In this document: piece after piece, positions 49,743 to 61,679 of the stretch
Layout of the letters: each line of letters starts with the position of its first letter
How positions within the stretch are numbered: the first letter of the stretch is position 1
Origin: Liolophura sinensis
Taxonomy: Eukaryota; Mollusca; Polyplacophora; Chitonida; Chitonidae
Assembly: GCF_032854445.1 (NCBI RefSeq)
Contig: NW_027018011.1
Span: forward strand, 61,632 to 125,631
DNA length: 64,000 nucleotides
Reading direction: 5' to 3'
Made by a program: the position numbers and the translations under genes
The notes under the pieces: model-generated
Told to the model about the DNA's origin: nothing
The model's input: the letters and a program-made list of their open reading frames with translations, nothing else
Databases searched by the model: none

Positions 49743-52700
49743 GTGCCCAGCAACGGCTCTTACTCCATGGAAACCAGGGATATTTGCAATATATCAACAG
49801 CTGCCGATGCCTGGCTCAATTCCGCTTCTTTTGGCACCTTATTAATGTGGTTCTGTGGTCAGTTGTACTTTTTACAGCAAACTGTATCAAGTACCTTGTG
49901 TTTTTTATGTACAAATGGTCTGGTTTTTCTACACGTAGATAAAGACATTGAGATTGTCTTGGACTTAGAAGTAAGACAATTGCTGGGTGAGTTAAATGGG
50001 CTTAGCCCAAAGATTTGACGTCTTCTGGGCTACCGAAGGGCACATAACTTATAGTCAAATGTTGAATATAGTAATGACCAGTCGCAATGGTACATAGTAC
50101 AGTGTAGCCGATTTCAATTAACAAAAAGACCAGGCAAAAATGCAAAAAGTGGAAAAACTGTTCCAGTGCGGCTAGTAAGAGGCTAATCCCACGTAGTTTG
50201 TGACGAGAAATCGAATGGTGCAAACCGCGTTTCTCTCCGACCAATACTTTTGGCTGTAGCGACAATTAAATTACCATTGATGTCATAATCACGTGCCCAG
50301 CAACGGCTCTTACTCCATGGAAACCAGGGAAATTTGCAATTTTTCAACAGCTGCCGATGCCTGGCTCAATTCCGCATCTTTTGGCACCTTATTAATGTGG
50401 GTCTGTGGTCAGTTGTACTTTTTACAGCAGATTGTATCAAGTACCTTGTGATTTTTATGTACAAATGGTCTGGTTTTTCTACACGTAGATAAAGACCTTG
50501 AGATTGTCTTCGACCTAGAAGTAAGACAATTGCTGGGTGAGTTAAACGGGCTTGGCCCAAAGATTTCAGGTCTTCTGGGCTACCGAAGGGCACATAACTT
50601 ATAGTCAAATGTTGAATATAGTAATGACCAGTCGCAAAGGTAAAGAGTACAGTGTGGCCGATTTCAATTAACAAAAAGACCAGGCAAAAATGCAAAAGTG
50701 GAAAAACTGTTCCAGTGTTGCTGGTAAGAGGGTAATCCGACGTATTTTGTGACGACAAATCGAATGGTGCAAACCGCGTTGCTCTCCGACCAATACTTTT
50801 GGCTGTAGCGACAATTGAATGATCATTTATGTCATAATCACGTGCCCAACAACGGCTCTTACTCCATGGAAACCAGGGAAATTTGCAATTTTTCAACAGC
50901 TGCCGATGCCTGGCTAAATTCCGCATCTTTTGGCATCTTATTAATGTGGGTCTGTGGTCAGTTGTACTTTTTACAGCAGACTGTATCAAGTACCTTGTGA
51001 TTTTTATGTACAAATGGTGTGGTTTTTCTACACGTAGATAAAGACATTGAGATTGTCTTCGACTTAGAAGTAAGACAATTGTTGGGTGAGTTAAACGGGC
51101 TTGGCCCAAAGATTTCAGGTCTTCTGGGCTACCGAAGGGCACATAACTTATAGTCAAAAGTTGAATATAGTAATGACCAGTCGCGATTGTACATAGTACA
51201 GTGTAGCCGATTTCAATTAACAAAAAGACCAGGCAAAAATGCAAAAGTGGAAAAACTGTTCCAGTGCTGCTGGTAAGAGGCTAATTCGACGTATTTTGTG
51301 ACGAGAAATCGAATGGTGCAAACCGCGTTTCTCTCCGACCAATACTTTTGGCTGTAGCGACAATTGAATGATCATTGATGTCATAATCACGTGCCCAGCA
51401 ACGGCTCTTACTCCATGGAAACCAGGGAAATTTGCAATATTTCAACAGCTGCCGATGCCTGGCTAAATTCCGCATCTTTTGGCACCTTATTAATGTGGGT
51501 CTGTGGTCAGTTGTACTTTTTACAGCAGACTGTATCAAGTACCTTGTGCTTTTTATGTACAAATGGTGTGGTTTTTCTACACGTAGAAAAAGACATTGAG
51601 ATTGTCTTCGACTTAGAAGTAAGACAATTGCTGGGTGAGTTAAACGGGTTTGGCCCAAAGATTTCAGGTCTTCTGGGCTACCGAAGGGCACATAACTTAT
51701 AGTCAAAAGTTGAATATAGTAATGACCAGTCGCGATTGTACATAGTACAGTGTAGCCGATTTCAATTAACAAAAAGACCAGGCAAAAATGCAAAAGTGGA
51801 AAAACTGTTCCAGTGCGGCTGGTAAGAGGCTTATTCGACGTATTTTGTGACGAGAAATCGAATGGTGCAAACCGCGTTGCTCTCCGACCAATACTGTTGG
51901 CTGTAGCGACAATTCAATGATCATTGATGTCATAATCACGTGCCCAGCAACGGCTCTTACTCCATGGAAACCAGGGATATTTGCAATATATCAACAGCTG
52001 CCGATGCCTGGCTCAATTCCGCTTCTTTTGGCACCTTATTAATGTGGTTCTGTGGTCAGTTGTACTTTTTACAGCAAACTGTATCAAGTACCTTGTGTTT
52101 TTTATGTACAAATGGTGTGGTTTTTCTACACGTAGATAAAGACATTGAGATTGTCTTGGACTTAGAAGTAAGACAATTGCTGGGTGAGTTAAATGGGCTT
52201 AGCCCAAAGATTTGACGTCTTCTGGGCTACCGAAGGGCACATAACTTATAGTCAAATGTTGAATATAGTAATGACCAGTCGCAATGGTACATAGTACAGT
52301 GTAGCCGATTTCAATTAACAAAAAGACCAGGCAAAAATGCAAAAAGTGGAAAAACTGTTCCAGTGCGGCTAGTAAGAGGCTAATCCCACGTAGTTTGTGA
52401 CGAGAAATCGAATGGTGCAAACCGCGTTTCTCTCCGACCAATACTTTTGGCTGTAGCGACAATTGAATTACCATTGATGTCATAATCACGTGCCCAGCAA
52501 CGGCTCTTACTCCATGGAAACCAGGGAAATTTGCAATTTTTCAACAGCTGCCGATGCCTGGCTCAATTCCGCATCTTTTGGCACCTTATTAATGTGGGTC
52601 TGTGGTCAGTTGTACTTTTTACAGCAGATTGTATCAAGTACCTTGTGATTTTTATGTACAAATGGTCTGGTTTTTCTACACGTAGATAAAGACCTTGAGA

Positions 52701-55700
52701 TTGTCTTCGACCTAGAAGTAAGACAATTGCTGGGTGAGTTAAACGGGCTTGGCCCAAAGATTTCAGGTCTTCTGGGCTACCGAAGGGCACATAACTTATA
52801 GTCAAATGTTGAATATAGTAATGACCAGTCGCAAAGGTAAAGAGTACAGTGTGGCCGATTTCAATTAACAAAAAGACCAGGCAAAAATGCAAAAGTGGAA
52901 AAACTGTTCCAGTGCTACTAGTAAGAGGGTAATCCGACGTATTTTGTGACGACAAATCGAATGGTGCAAACCGCGTTGCTCTCCGACCAATACTTTTGGC
53001 TGTAGCGACAATTGAATGATCATTTATGTCATAATCACGTGCCCAACAACGGCTCTTACTCCATGGAAACCAGGGAAATTTGCAATTTTTCAACAGCTGC
53101 CGATGCCTGGCTAAATTCCGCATCTTTTGGCATCTTATTAATGTGGGTCTGTGGTCAGTTGTACTTTTTACAGCAGACTGTATCAAGTACCTTGTGATTT
53201 TTATGTACAAATGGTGTGGTTTTTCTACACGTAGATAAAGACATTGAGATTGTCTTCGACTTAGAAGTAAGACAATTGTTGGGTGAGTTAAACGGGCTTG
53301 GCCCAAAGATTTCAGGTCTTCTGGGCTACCGAAGGGCACATAACTTATAGTCAAAAGTTGAATATAGTAATGACCAGTCGCGATTGTACATAGTACAGTG
53401 TAGCCGATTTCAATTAACAAAAAGACCAGGCAAAAATGCAAAAGTGGAAAAACTGTTCCAGTGCTGCTGGTAAGAGGCTAATTCGACGTATTTTGTGACG
53501 AGAAATCGAATGGTGCAAACCGCGTTTCTCTCCGACCAATACTTTTGCCTGTAGCGACAATTGAATGATCATTGATGTCATAATCACGTGCCCAGCAACG
53601 GCTCTTACTCCATGGAAACCAGGGAAATTTGCAATATTTCAACAGCTGCCGATGCCTGGCTAAATTCCGCATCTTTTGGCACCTTATTAATGTGGGTCTG
53701 TGGTCAGTTGTACTTTTTACAGCAGACTGTATCAAGTACCTTGTGCTTTTTATGTACAAATGGTGTGGTTTTTCTACACGTAGAAAAAGACATTGAGATT
53801 GTCTTGGACTTAGAAGTAAGACAATTGCTGGGTGAGTTAAACGGGTTTGGCCCAAAGATTTCAGGTCTTCTGGGCTACCGAAGGGCACATAACTTATAGT
53901 CAAAAGTTGAATATAGTAATGACCAGTCGCGATTGTACATAGTACAGTGTAGCCGATTTCAATTAACAAAAAGACCAGGCAAAAATGCAAAAGTGGAAAA
54001 ACTGTTCCAGTGTTGCTGGTAAGAGGCTAATCCGACGTAGTTTGTGACGAGAAATCGAATGGTGCAAACCGCGTTTCTCTCCGACCAATACTTTTGGCTG
54101 TAGCGACAATTGAATTATCATTGATGTCATAATAACGTGCCCAGCAACGGCTCTTACTCCATGGAAACCAGGGAAATTTGCAATTTTTCAACAGCTGCCG
54201 ATGCCTGCCTCAATTCCGCATCTTTTGGCACCTTATTAATGTGGTTCTGTGGTCAGTTGTACTTTTTACAGCAAACTGTATCAAGTACCTTGTGTTTTTT
54301 ATGTACAAATGGTCTGGTTTTTCTACACGTAGATAAAGACATTGAGATTGTCTTGGACTTAGAAGTAAGACAATTGCTGGGTGAGTTAAATGGGCTTAGC
54401 CCAAAGATTTCAGGTCTTCTGGGCTACCGAAGGGCACATAACTTATAGTCAAATGTTGAATATAGTAATGACCAGTCGCAATGGTACATAGTACAGTGTA
54501 GCCGATTTCAATTAACAAAAAGACCAGGCAAAAATGCAAAAAGTGGAAAAACTGTTCCAGTGCGGCTAGTAAGAGGCTAATCCCACGTAGTTTGTGACGA
54601 GAAATCGAATGGTGCAAACCGCGTTTCTCTCCGACCAATACTTTTGGCTGTAGCGACAATTGAATTACCATTGATGTCATAATCACGTGCCCAGCAACGG
54701 CTCTTACTCCATGGAAACCAGGGAAATTTGCAATTTTTCAACAGCTGCCGATGCCTGGCTCAATTCCGCATCTTTTGGCACCTTATTAATGTGGGTCTGT
54801 GGTCAGTTGTACTTTTTACAGCAGATTGTATCAAGTACCTTTTGATTTTTATGTACAAATGGTCTGGTTTTTCTACACGTAGATAAAGACCTTGAGATTG
54901 TCTTCGACCTAGAAGTAAGACAATTGCTGGGTGAGTTAAACGGGCTTGGCCCAAAGATTTCAGGTCTTCTGGGCTACCGAAGGGCACATAACTTATAGTC
55001 AAATGTTGAATATAGTAATGACCAGTCGCAAAGGTAAAGAGTACAGTGTGGCCGATTTCAATTAACAAAAAGACCAGGCAAAAATGCAAAAGTGGAAAAA
55101 CTGTTCCAGTGCTACTAGTAAGAGGGTAATCCGACGTATTTTGTGACGACAAATCGAATGGTGCAAACCGCGTTGCTCTCCGACCAATACTTTTGGCTGT
55201 AGCGACAATTGAATGATCATTTATGTCATAATCACGTGCCCAACAACGGCTCTTACTCCATGGAAACCAGGGAAATTTGCAATTTTTCAACAGCTGCCGA
55301 TGCCTGGCTAAATTCCGCATCTTTTGGCATCTTATTAATGTGGGTCTGTGGTCAGTTGTACTTTTTACAGCAGACTGTATCAAGTACCTTGTGATTTTTA
55401 TGTACAAATGGTGTGGTTTTTCTACACGTAGATAAAGACATTGAGATTGTCTTCGACTTAGAAGTAAGACAATTGTTGGGTGAGTTAAACGGGCTTGGCC
55501 CAAAGATTTCAGGTCTTCTGGGCTACCGAAGGGCACATAACTTATAGTCAAAAGTTGAATATAGTAATGACCAGTCGCGATTGTACATAGTACAGTGTAG
55601 CCGATTTCAATTAACAAAAAGACCAGGCAAAAATGCAAAAGTGGAAAAACTGTTCCAGTGCTGCTGGTAAGAGGCTAATTCGACGTATTTTGTGACGAGA

Positions 55701-57432
55701 AATCGAATGGTGCAAACCGCGTTTCTCTCCGACCAATACTTTTGGCTGTAGCGACAATTGAATGATCATTGATGTCATAATCACGTGCCCAGCAACGGCT
55801 CTTACTCCATGGAAACCAGGGAAATTTGCAATATTTCAACAGCTGCCGATGCCTGGCTAAATTCCGCATCTTTTGGCACCTTATTAATGTGGGTCTGTGG
55901 TCAGTTGTACTTTTTACAGCAGACTGTATCAAGTACCTTGTGCTTTTTATGTACAAATGGTGTGGTTTTTCTACACGTAGAAAAAGACATTGAGATTGTC
56001 TTCGACTTAGAAGTAAGACAATTGCTGGGTGAGTTAAACGGGTTTGGCCCAAAGATTTCAGGTCTTCTGGGCTACCGAAGGGCACATAACTTATAGTCAA
56101 AAGTTGAATATAGTAATGACCAGTCGCGATTGTACATAGTACAGTGTAGCCGATTTCAATTAACAAAAAGACCAGGCAAAAATGCAAAAGTGGAAAAACT
56201 GTTCCAGTGTTGCTGGTAAGAGGCTAATCCGACGTAGTTTGTGACGAGAAATCGAATGGTGCAAACCGCGTTTCTCTCCGACCAATACTTTTGGCTGTAG
56301 CGACAATTGAATTATCATTGATGTCATAATAACGTGCCCAGCAACGGCTCTTACTCCATGGAAACCAGGGAAATTTGCAATTTTTCAACAGCTGCCGATG
56401 CCTGCCTCAATTCCGCATCTTTTGGCACCTTATTAATGTGGGTCTGTGGTCAGTTGTACTTTTTACAGCAGACTGTCTCAACTACCTTGTGTTTTTTATG
56501 TACAAATGGTGTGGTTTTTCTACACGTAGATAAAGACATTGAGATTGTCTTGGACTTAGAAGTAAGACAATTGCTGGGTGAGTTAAATGTTCTGAGCCCA
56601 AAGATTTGACGTCTTCTGGGCTACCGAAGGGCACATAACTTATAGTCAAATGTTGAATATAGTAATGACCAGTCGCAATGGTACATAGTACAGTGTAGCC
56701 GATTTCAATTAACAAAAAGACCAGGCAAAAATGCAAAAGTGGAGAAACTGTTCCAGTGTTGCTTGTAAGAGGCTAATCCGACGTAGTTTGTGACGAGAAA
56801 TCGAATGGTGCAATCCGCGTTGCTCTCCGACCAATACTTTTGGCTGTAGCGACAATTGAATGATCATTTATGTCATAATCACGTGCCCAGCAACGGCTCT
56901 TACTCCATGGAAACCAGGGAAATTTGCAATTTATCAGCAGCTGCCGATGCCTGGCACAATTCCGCATCTTTTGGCACCTTATTAATGTGGGTCTGTGGTC
57001 AGTTGTACTTTTTACAGCAGACTGTATCAAGTACCTTGTGATTTTTATGTACAAAAGGTGTGGTTTTTTCTACACGTAAATAAAGACATTGAGATTGTCT
57101 TGGACTTAGAAGTAAGACAATTGCTGGGTGAGTTAAATGGGCTTAGCCCAAAGATTTGACGTCTTCTGGGCTACCGAGGGGCACATAACTTATAGTCAAA
57201 AGTTGAATATAGTAATGACCAGTCGCGATGGTACATAGTACAGTGTAGCCGATTTAAATTAACAAAAAGACCAGGTAAAAATGCAAAAGTGGAAAAACTG
57301 TTCCAGTGCTGCTGGTAAGAGGCTAATCCGACGTATTTTGTGACGAGATATCGAATGGTGCAATCCGCGTTGCTCTCCGACCAATACTTTTTGCTGTAGC
57401 CACAATTGAATGATCATTTATGTCATAATCAC
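49743..57432 (+). repeat. Expanded 14-mer block with three 4-mer units (monomers 91-104)
   Basis: Phase points are 49743, 50293, 50842, 51391; 51940, 52490, 53039, 53588; 54137, 54687, 55236, 55785; then 56334 and 56883. The 4-mer period is exactly 2,197 bp across the three units (49743, 51940, 54137, 56334). Monomers 103-104 match 89-90 at an offset of 7,689 bp. Compared with the preceding block there is one extra 4-mer unit. The first monomer of the last unit (99) is itself chimeric: its start is of the 89 or 103 type and it switches near 54,215-54,243 to the GTGGTTCTG type. Confidence 0.87.
50366..51244 (-). other. Longest open frame (292 codons), satellite-derived, probably not a gene
   Basis: This minus-strand frame runs through 1.6 monomers without a stop, because 549 bp is a multiple of three. 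It recurs identically placed at 52563-53441 and 54760-55638, one 4-mer period apart. It ends at a TGA that exists in monomers reading CTCAATTCC on the plus strand. Monomers reading CCCAATTCC, CACAATTCC or CTAAATTCC have a Trp, Cys or Leu codon there and stay open. The translation has no domain, signal or repeat that I recognise, is Cys- and Arg-rich in its second half, and simply repeats itself with the monomer period. I see no promoter or initiation context that would support expression. Confidence 0.35.
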
Positions 57433-60400
57433 GTGCGTAGCAACGGCTCTTACTCCATGGAAACCAGGGAAATTTGCAATTTTTCAACAGCTGCCAATGC
57501 CTGGCTCAATTCCGAATCTTTTGGCACCTTACTGAAGTGGGTCAGTGTTAAGTTGTACTTTTTACAGCAGACTGTATCAAGTACCTTGTGTTTTTCATGT
57601 ACAAATGGTGTGGTTTTTCTACACGTAGATAATAACATTGAGATTGTCTTGCACTTAGAAGTAAGACAATTGCTGGGTGAGTTAAATGGGCTTAGCCCAA
57701 AGATTAGACGTCTTCTGGGCTACCGAAGGGCACATAACTTATAGTCAAAAGTTGAATATAGTAATGACCAGTCGCGATTGTACATAATACAGTGTAGCCG
57801 ATTTCAATTAACAAAAAGACCAGGCAAAAATGCAAAAGTGGAAAAACTGTTCCAGTGCTGCTGGTAAGAAACTAATCCGACGTAGTTTGTGACGACAAAT
57901 CGAATGGTGCAATCCGCGTTGCTCTCCGACCAATACTTTTGCCTGTAGTGACAATTCAATGATCATTGATGTCATAATCACGTGCCCAGCAACGGCTCTT
58001 ACTCCATGGAAACCAGGGAAATTTGCAATTTTTCAACAGCTGCCGATGCCTGGCTCAATTCCGCATCTTTTGGCACCTTACTGAAGTGGGTCAGTGTTCA
58101 GTTGTACTTTTTACAGCAGACTGTATCAAGTACCTTGTGTTTTTCATGTACAAATGGTCTGGTTTTTCAACAAGTAGATAAAGACATTGAGATTGTCTTG
58201 CACTTAGAAGTAAGGCAATTGCTGGGTGAGTTAAATGGGCTTGGCCCAAAGATTTCAGGTCTTCTGGGCTACCGAAGGGCACATAACTTATAGTCAAATG
58301 TTGAATATAGTAATGACCAGTCGCGATTGTACAGAGTACAGTGTAGCAGATTTCAATTAACAAAAAGACCAGACAAAAATGCAAAAGTGGAAAAACTGTT
58401 CCAGTGCTGCTGGTAAGAGACTAATCCGACGTATTTTGTGACGAGATATCGAATGGTTCAAACTACATTGCTCTCCGACCAATACTTTTGGCTGTAGCGA
58501 CAATTCAACGATCATTGATGTCATAATCACGTGCCCAGCAACGGCTCTTACTCCATGGAAACCAGGGATATTTGCAATTTTTTAACAGCTGCCGATGCCT
58601 GGCCCAATTCCGCATCTTTTGGCACCTTATAAATGTGGGTCAGTGTTTAGTTGTACTTTTTACAGCAGACTGTATCAAGTACCCTTGTGTTTTTCATGTA
58701 CAAATGGTGTGGTTTTTCTACACGTAGATAAAGACATTTTTTTTAAAGACTAAAAAGTAAGACAATTGCTGGGTGAGTTAAATGGGATGAGCCCAAAGAT
58801 TTGACATCTTCTGGGCTACCGAAGGGCACATAACTTATAGTCAAAAGTTGAATATAGTAATGACCAGTCGCGATTGTACAGAGTACAGTGTAGCCGATTT
58901 CAATTAACAAAAACACCAGGTAAAAATGCAAAAGTGGAAAAACTGTTCCAGTGCTGCTGGTAAGAGGCTAATCCGACGTATTTTGTGACGAGAAATCGAA
59001 TGGTGCAAACCGCGTTGCTCTCCGACTAATACTTTTGGCTGTAGCGACAATTCAATAATCATTGATGTCATAATCACGTGCCCAGCAACGGCTCTTACTC
59101 CATGGAAACCAGGGATATTTGCAATTTTTTAACAGCTGCCGATGCCTGGCCCAATTCCGCATCTTTTGGCACCTTATAAAAGTGGGTCAGTGTTCAGTTG
59201 TACTTTTTACAGCAGACTGTATCAAGTACCTTGTGTTTATCACGTACAAATGGTGTGGTTTTTCTACACGTAGATAAAGACTTTGAGATTGTCTTGCACT
59301 TAGAAGTAAGGCAATTGCTGGGTGAGTTAAATGGGCTTAGCCCAAAGATTTTAGATCTTCTGGGCTACCGAAGGGCACATAACTTATAGTCAAAAGTTGA
59401 ATATAGTAATGACCAGTCGCGATTGTACAGAGTACAGTGTAGCCGATTTCAATTAACAAAAAGACCAGGCAAAAATGCAAAAGTGGAAAAACTGTTCCAG
59501 TGCTGCTGGTAAGAGGCTAATCCGACGTATTTTGTGACGAGAAATCGAATGGTGCAAACTGCGTTGCTCTCCGACCAATACTTTTGGCTGTAGTGACAAT
59601 TGAATGATCATTTATGTCATAATCACGTGCCCAGCAACGGCTCTTACTCCATGGAAACCAGGGAAAATTTGCAATTTTTCAACAGCTGCCGATACCTGGC
59701 TCAATTCCGCATCTTTTGGCACCTTACTGAAGTGGGTCAGTGTTCAGTTGTACTTTTTACAGCAGACTGTATCAAGTACCTTGTGTTTTTCATGTACAAA
59801 TGGTGTGGTTTTTCTACACGTAGATAAAGACATTGAGATTGTCTTGCACTTAGAAGTAAGGCAATTGCTGGGTGAGTTAAATGGGCTGAGCCGAAAGATT
59901 TCAGGTCTTCTGGGCTACCGAAGGGCACATAACTTATAGTCAAAAGTTGAATATAGTAATGACCAGTCGCGATTGTACAGAGTACAGTGTAGCCGATTTC
60001 AATTAACAAAAAGACCAGGCAAAAATGCAAAAGTGGAAAAACTGTTCCAGTGCTGCTGGTAAGAGGCTAATCCAACGTATTTTGCGGCGAGAAATCGAAT
60101 GGTGCAAACCGCGTTGCTCTCCGACCAATACTTTTGGCTGTAGTGACAATTCAATGATCATTTATGTCATAATCACGTGCCCAGCAACGGCTCTTACTCC
60201 ATGGAAACCAGGGAAATTTGCAATTTTTCAACAGCTACCGATACCTGGCTCAATTCCGCATCTTTGGCACCTTACTGAAGTGGGTCAGTGTTCAGTTGTA
60301 CTTTTTACAGCAGACTGTATCAAGTACCTTGTGTTTTTCATGTACAAATGGTCTGGTTTTTCTACACGTAGATAAAGACATTGAGATTGTCTTGCACTTA

Positions 60401-60724
60401 GAAGTAAGGCAATTGCTGGGTGAGTTAAATGGGCTGAGCCGAAAGATTTCAGGTCTTCTGGGCTACCGAAGGGCACATAACTTATAGTCAAAAGTTGAAT
60501 ATAGTAATGACCAGTCGCGATTGTACAGAGTACAGTGTAGCGGATTTCAATTAACAAAAAGACCAGGCAAAAATGCAAAAGTGGAAAAACTGTTCCAGTG
60601 CTGCTGGTAAGAGGCTAATCCGACGTATTTTGTGACGAGAAATCGAATGGTGCAATCCGCGTTGCTCTCCGACCAATACTTTTGGCTGTAGTGACAATTC
60701 AATGATCATTTATGTCATAATCAC
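57433..60724 (+). repeat. 6-mer HOR, copy 1 (monomers 105-110)
   Basis: Phase points are 57433, 57982, 58531, 59078, 59627 and 60177. Most units here have TAAAAGTGGGTCAGTG or ACTGAAGTGGGTCAGTG in the middle, TTTTTCATGTAC or TTATCACGTAC, CTTGCACTTAG in the near-palindrome loop, and often AAGGCAATTGC in its right arm. This set of changes is rare to the left of 57 kb, so this is a distinct monomer subfamily. Monomer 105 has the unusual phase motif GTGCGTAGCAACGG and ATAATAACATTG. Monomers 106 and 112 look identical through their first 300 bp, one period (3,292 bp) apart. Confidence 0.86.
58733..58763 (+). repeat. Monomer 107 variant with T8 run replacing the left palindrome arm
   Basis: Where other monomers read GACATTGAGATTGTCTTGC, this one has GACATTTTTTTTAAAGACT and then AAAAAGTAAGAC, 3 bp shorter in all. 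The left arm of the near-palindrome is destroyed while the right arm AAGACAAT remains. The identical change occurs one 6-mer period later, so it predates that duplication. It is not a simple deletion; a local template switch or slippage with a small replacement fits better. Confidence 0.85.
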
Positions 60725-61679
60725 GTGCCCAGCAACGGCTCTTACTCCATGGAAACCAGGGAAATTTGCAATTTTTCAACAGCTGCCAATGCCTGGCTCA
60801 ATTCCGCATCTTTTAGCACCTTACTGAAGTGGGTCAGTGTTCAGTTGTACTTTTTACAGCAGACTATATCAAGTACCTTGTGTTTTTCACGTACAAATGG
60901 TCTGGTTTTTCTACACGTAGATAAAGACATTGAGATTGTCTTGCACTTAGAAGTAAGACAATTGCTGGGTGAGTTAAATGGGCTTAGCCCAAAGATTAGA
61001 CGTCTTCTGGGCTACCGAAGGGCACATAACTTATAGTCAAAAGTTGAATATAGTAATGACCAGTCGCGATTGTACATAATACAGTGTAGCCGATTTCAAT
61101 TAACAAAAAGACCAGGCAAAAATGCAAAAGTGGAAAAACTGTTCCAGTGCTGCTGGTAAGAAACTAATCCGACGTAGTTTGTGACGACAAATCGAATGGT
61201 GCAATCCGCGTTGCTCTCCGACCAATACTTTTGCCTGTAGTGACAATTCAATGATCATTGATGTCATAATCACGTGCCCAGCAACGGCTCTTACTCCATG
61301 GAAACCAGGGAAATTTGCAATTTTTCAACAGCTGCCGATGCCTGGCTCAATTCCGCATCTTTTGGCACCTTACTGAAGTGGGTCAGTGTTCAGTTGTACT
61401 TTTTACAGCAGACTGTATCAAGTACCTTGTGTTTTTCATGTACAAATGGTCTGGTTTTTCAACAAGTAGATAAAGACATTGAGATTGTCTTGCACTTAGA
61501 AGTAAGGCAATTGCTGGGTGAGTTAAATGGGCTTGGCCCAAAGATTTCAGGTCTTCTGGGCTACCGAAGGGCACATAACTTATAGTCAAATGTTGAATAT
61601 AGTAATGACCAGTCGCGATTGTACAGAGTACAGTGTAGCAGATTTCAATTAACAAAAAGACCAGACAAAAATGCAAAAG

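Noticed and set aside
50366-55638. Protein-coding genes on either strand (frames of 60-292 codons)
   Set aside because: All frames repeat with the satellite period, overlap on opposite strands, match no family I recognise, and are opened or closed by scattered sub-type variants. I treat them as by-products of the repeat.
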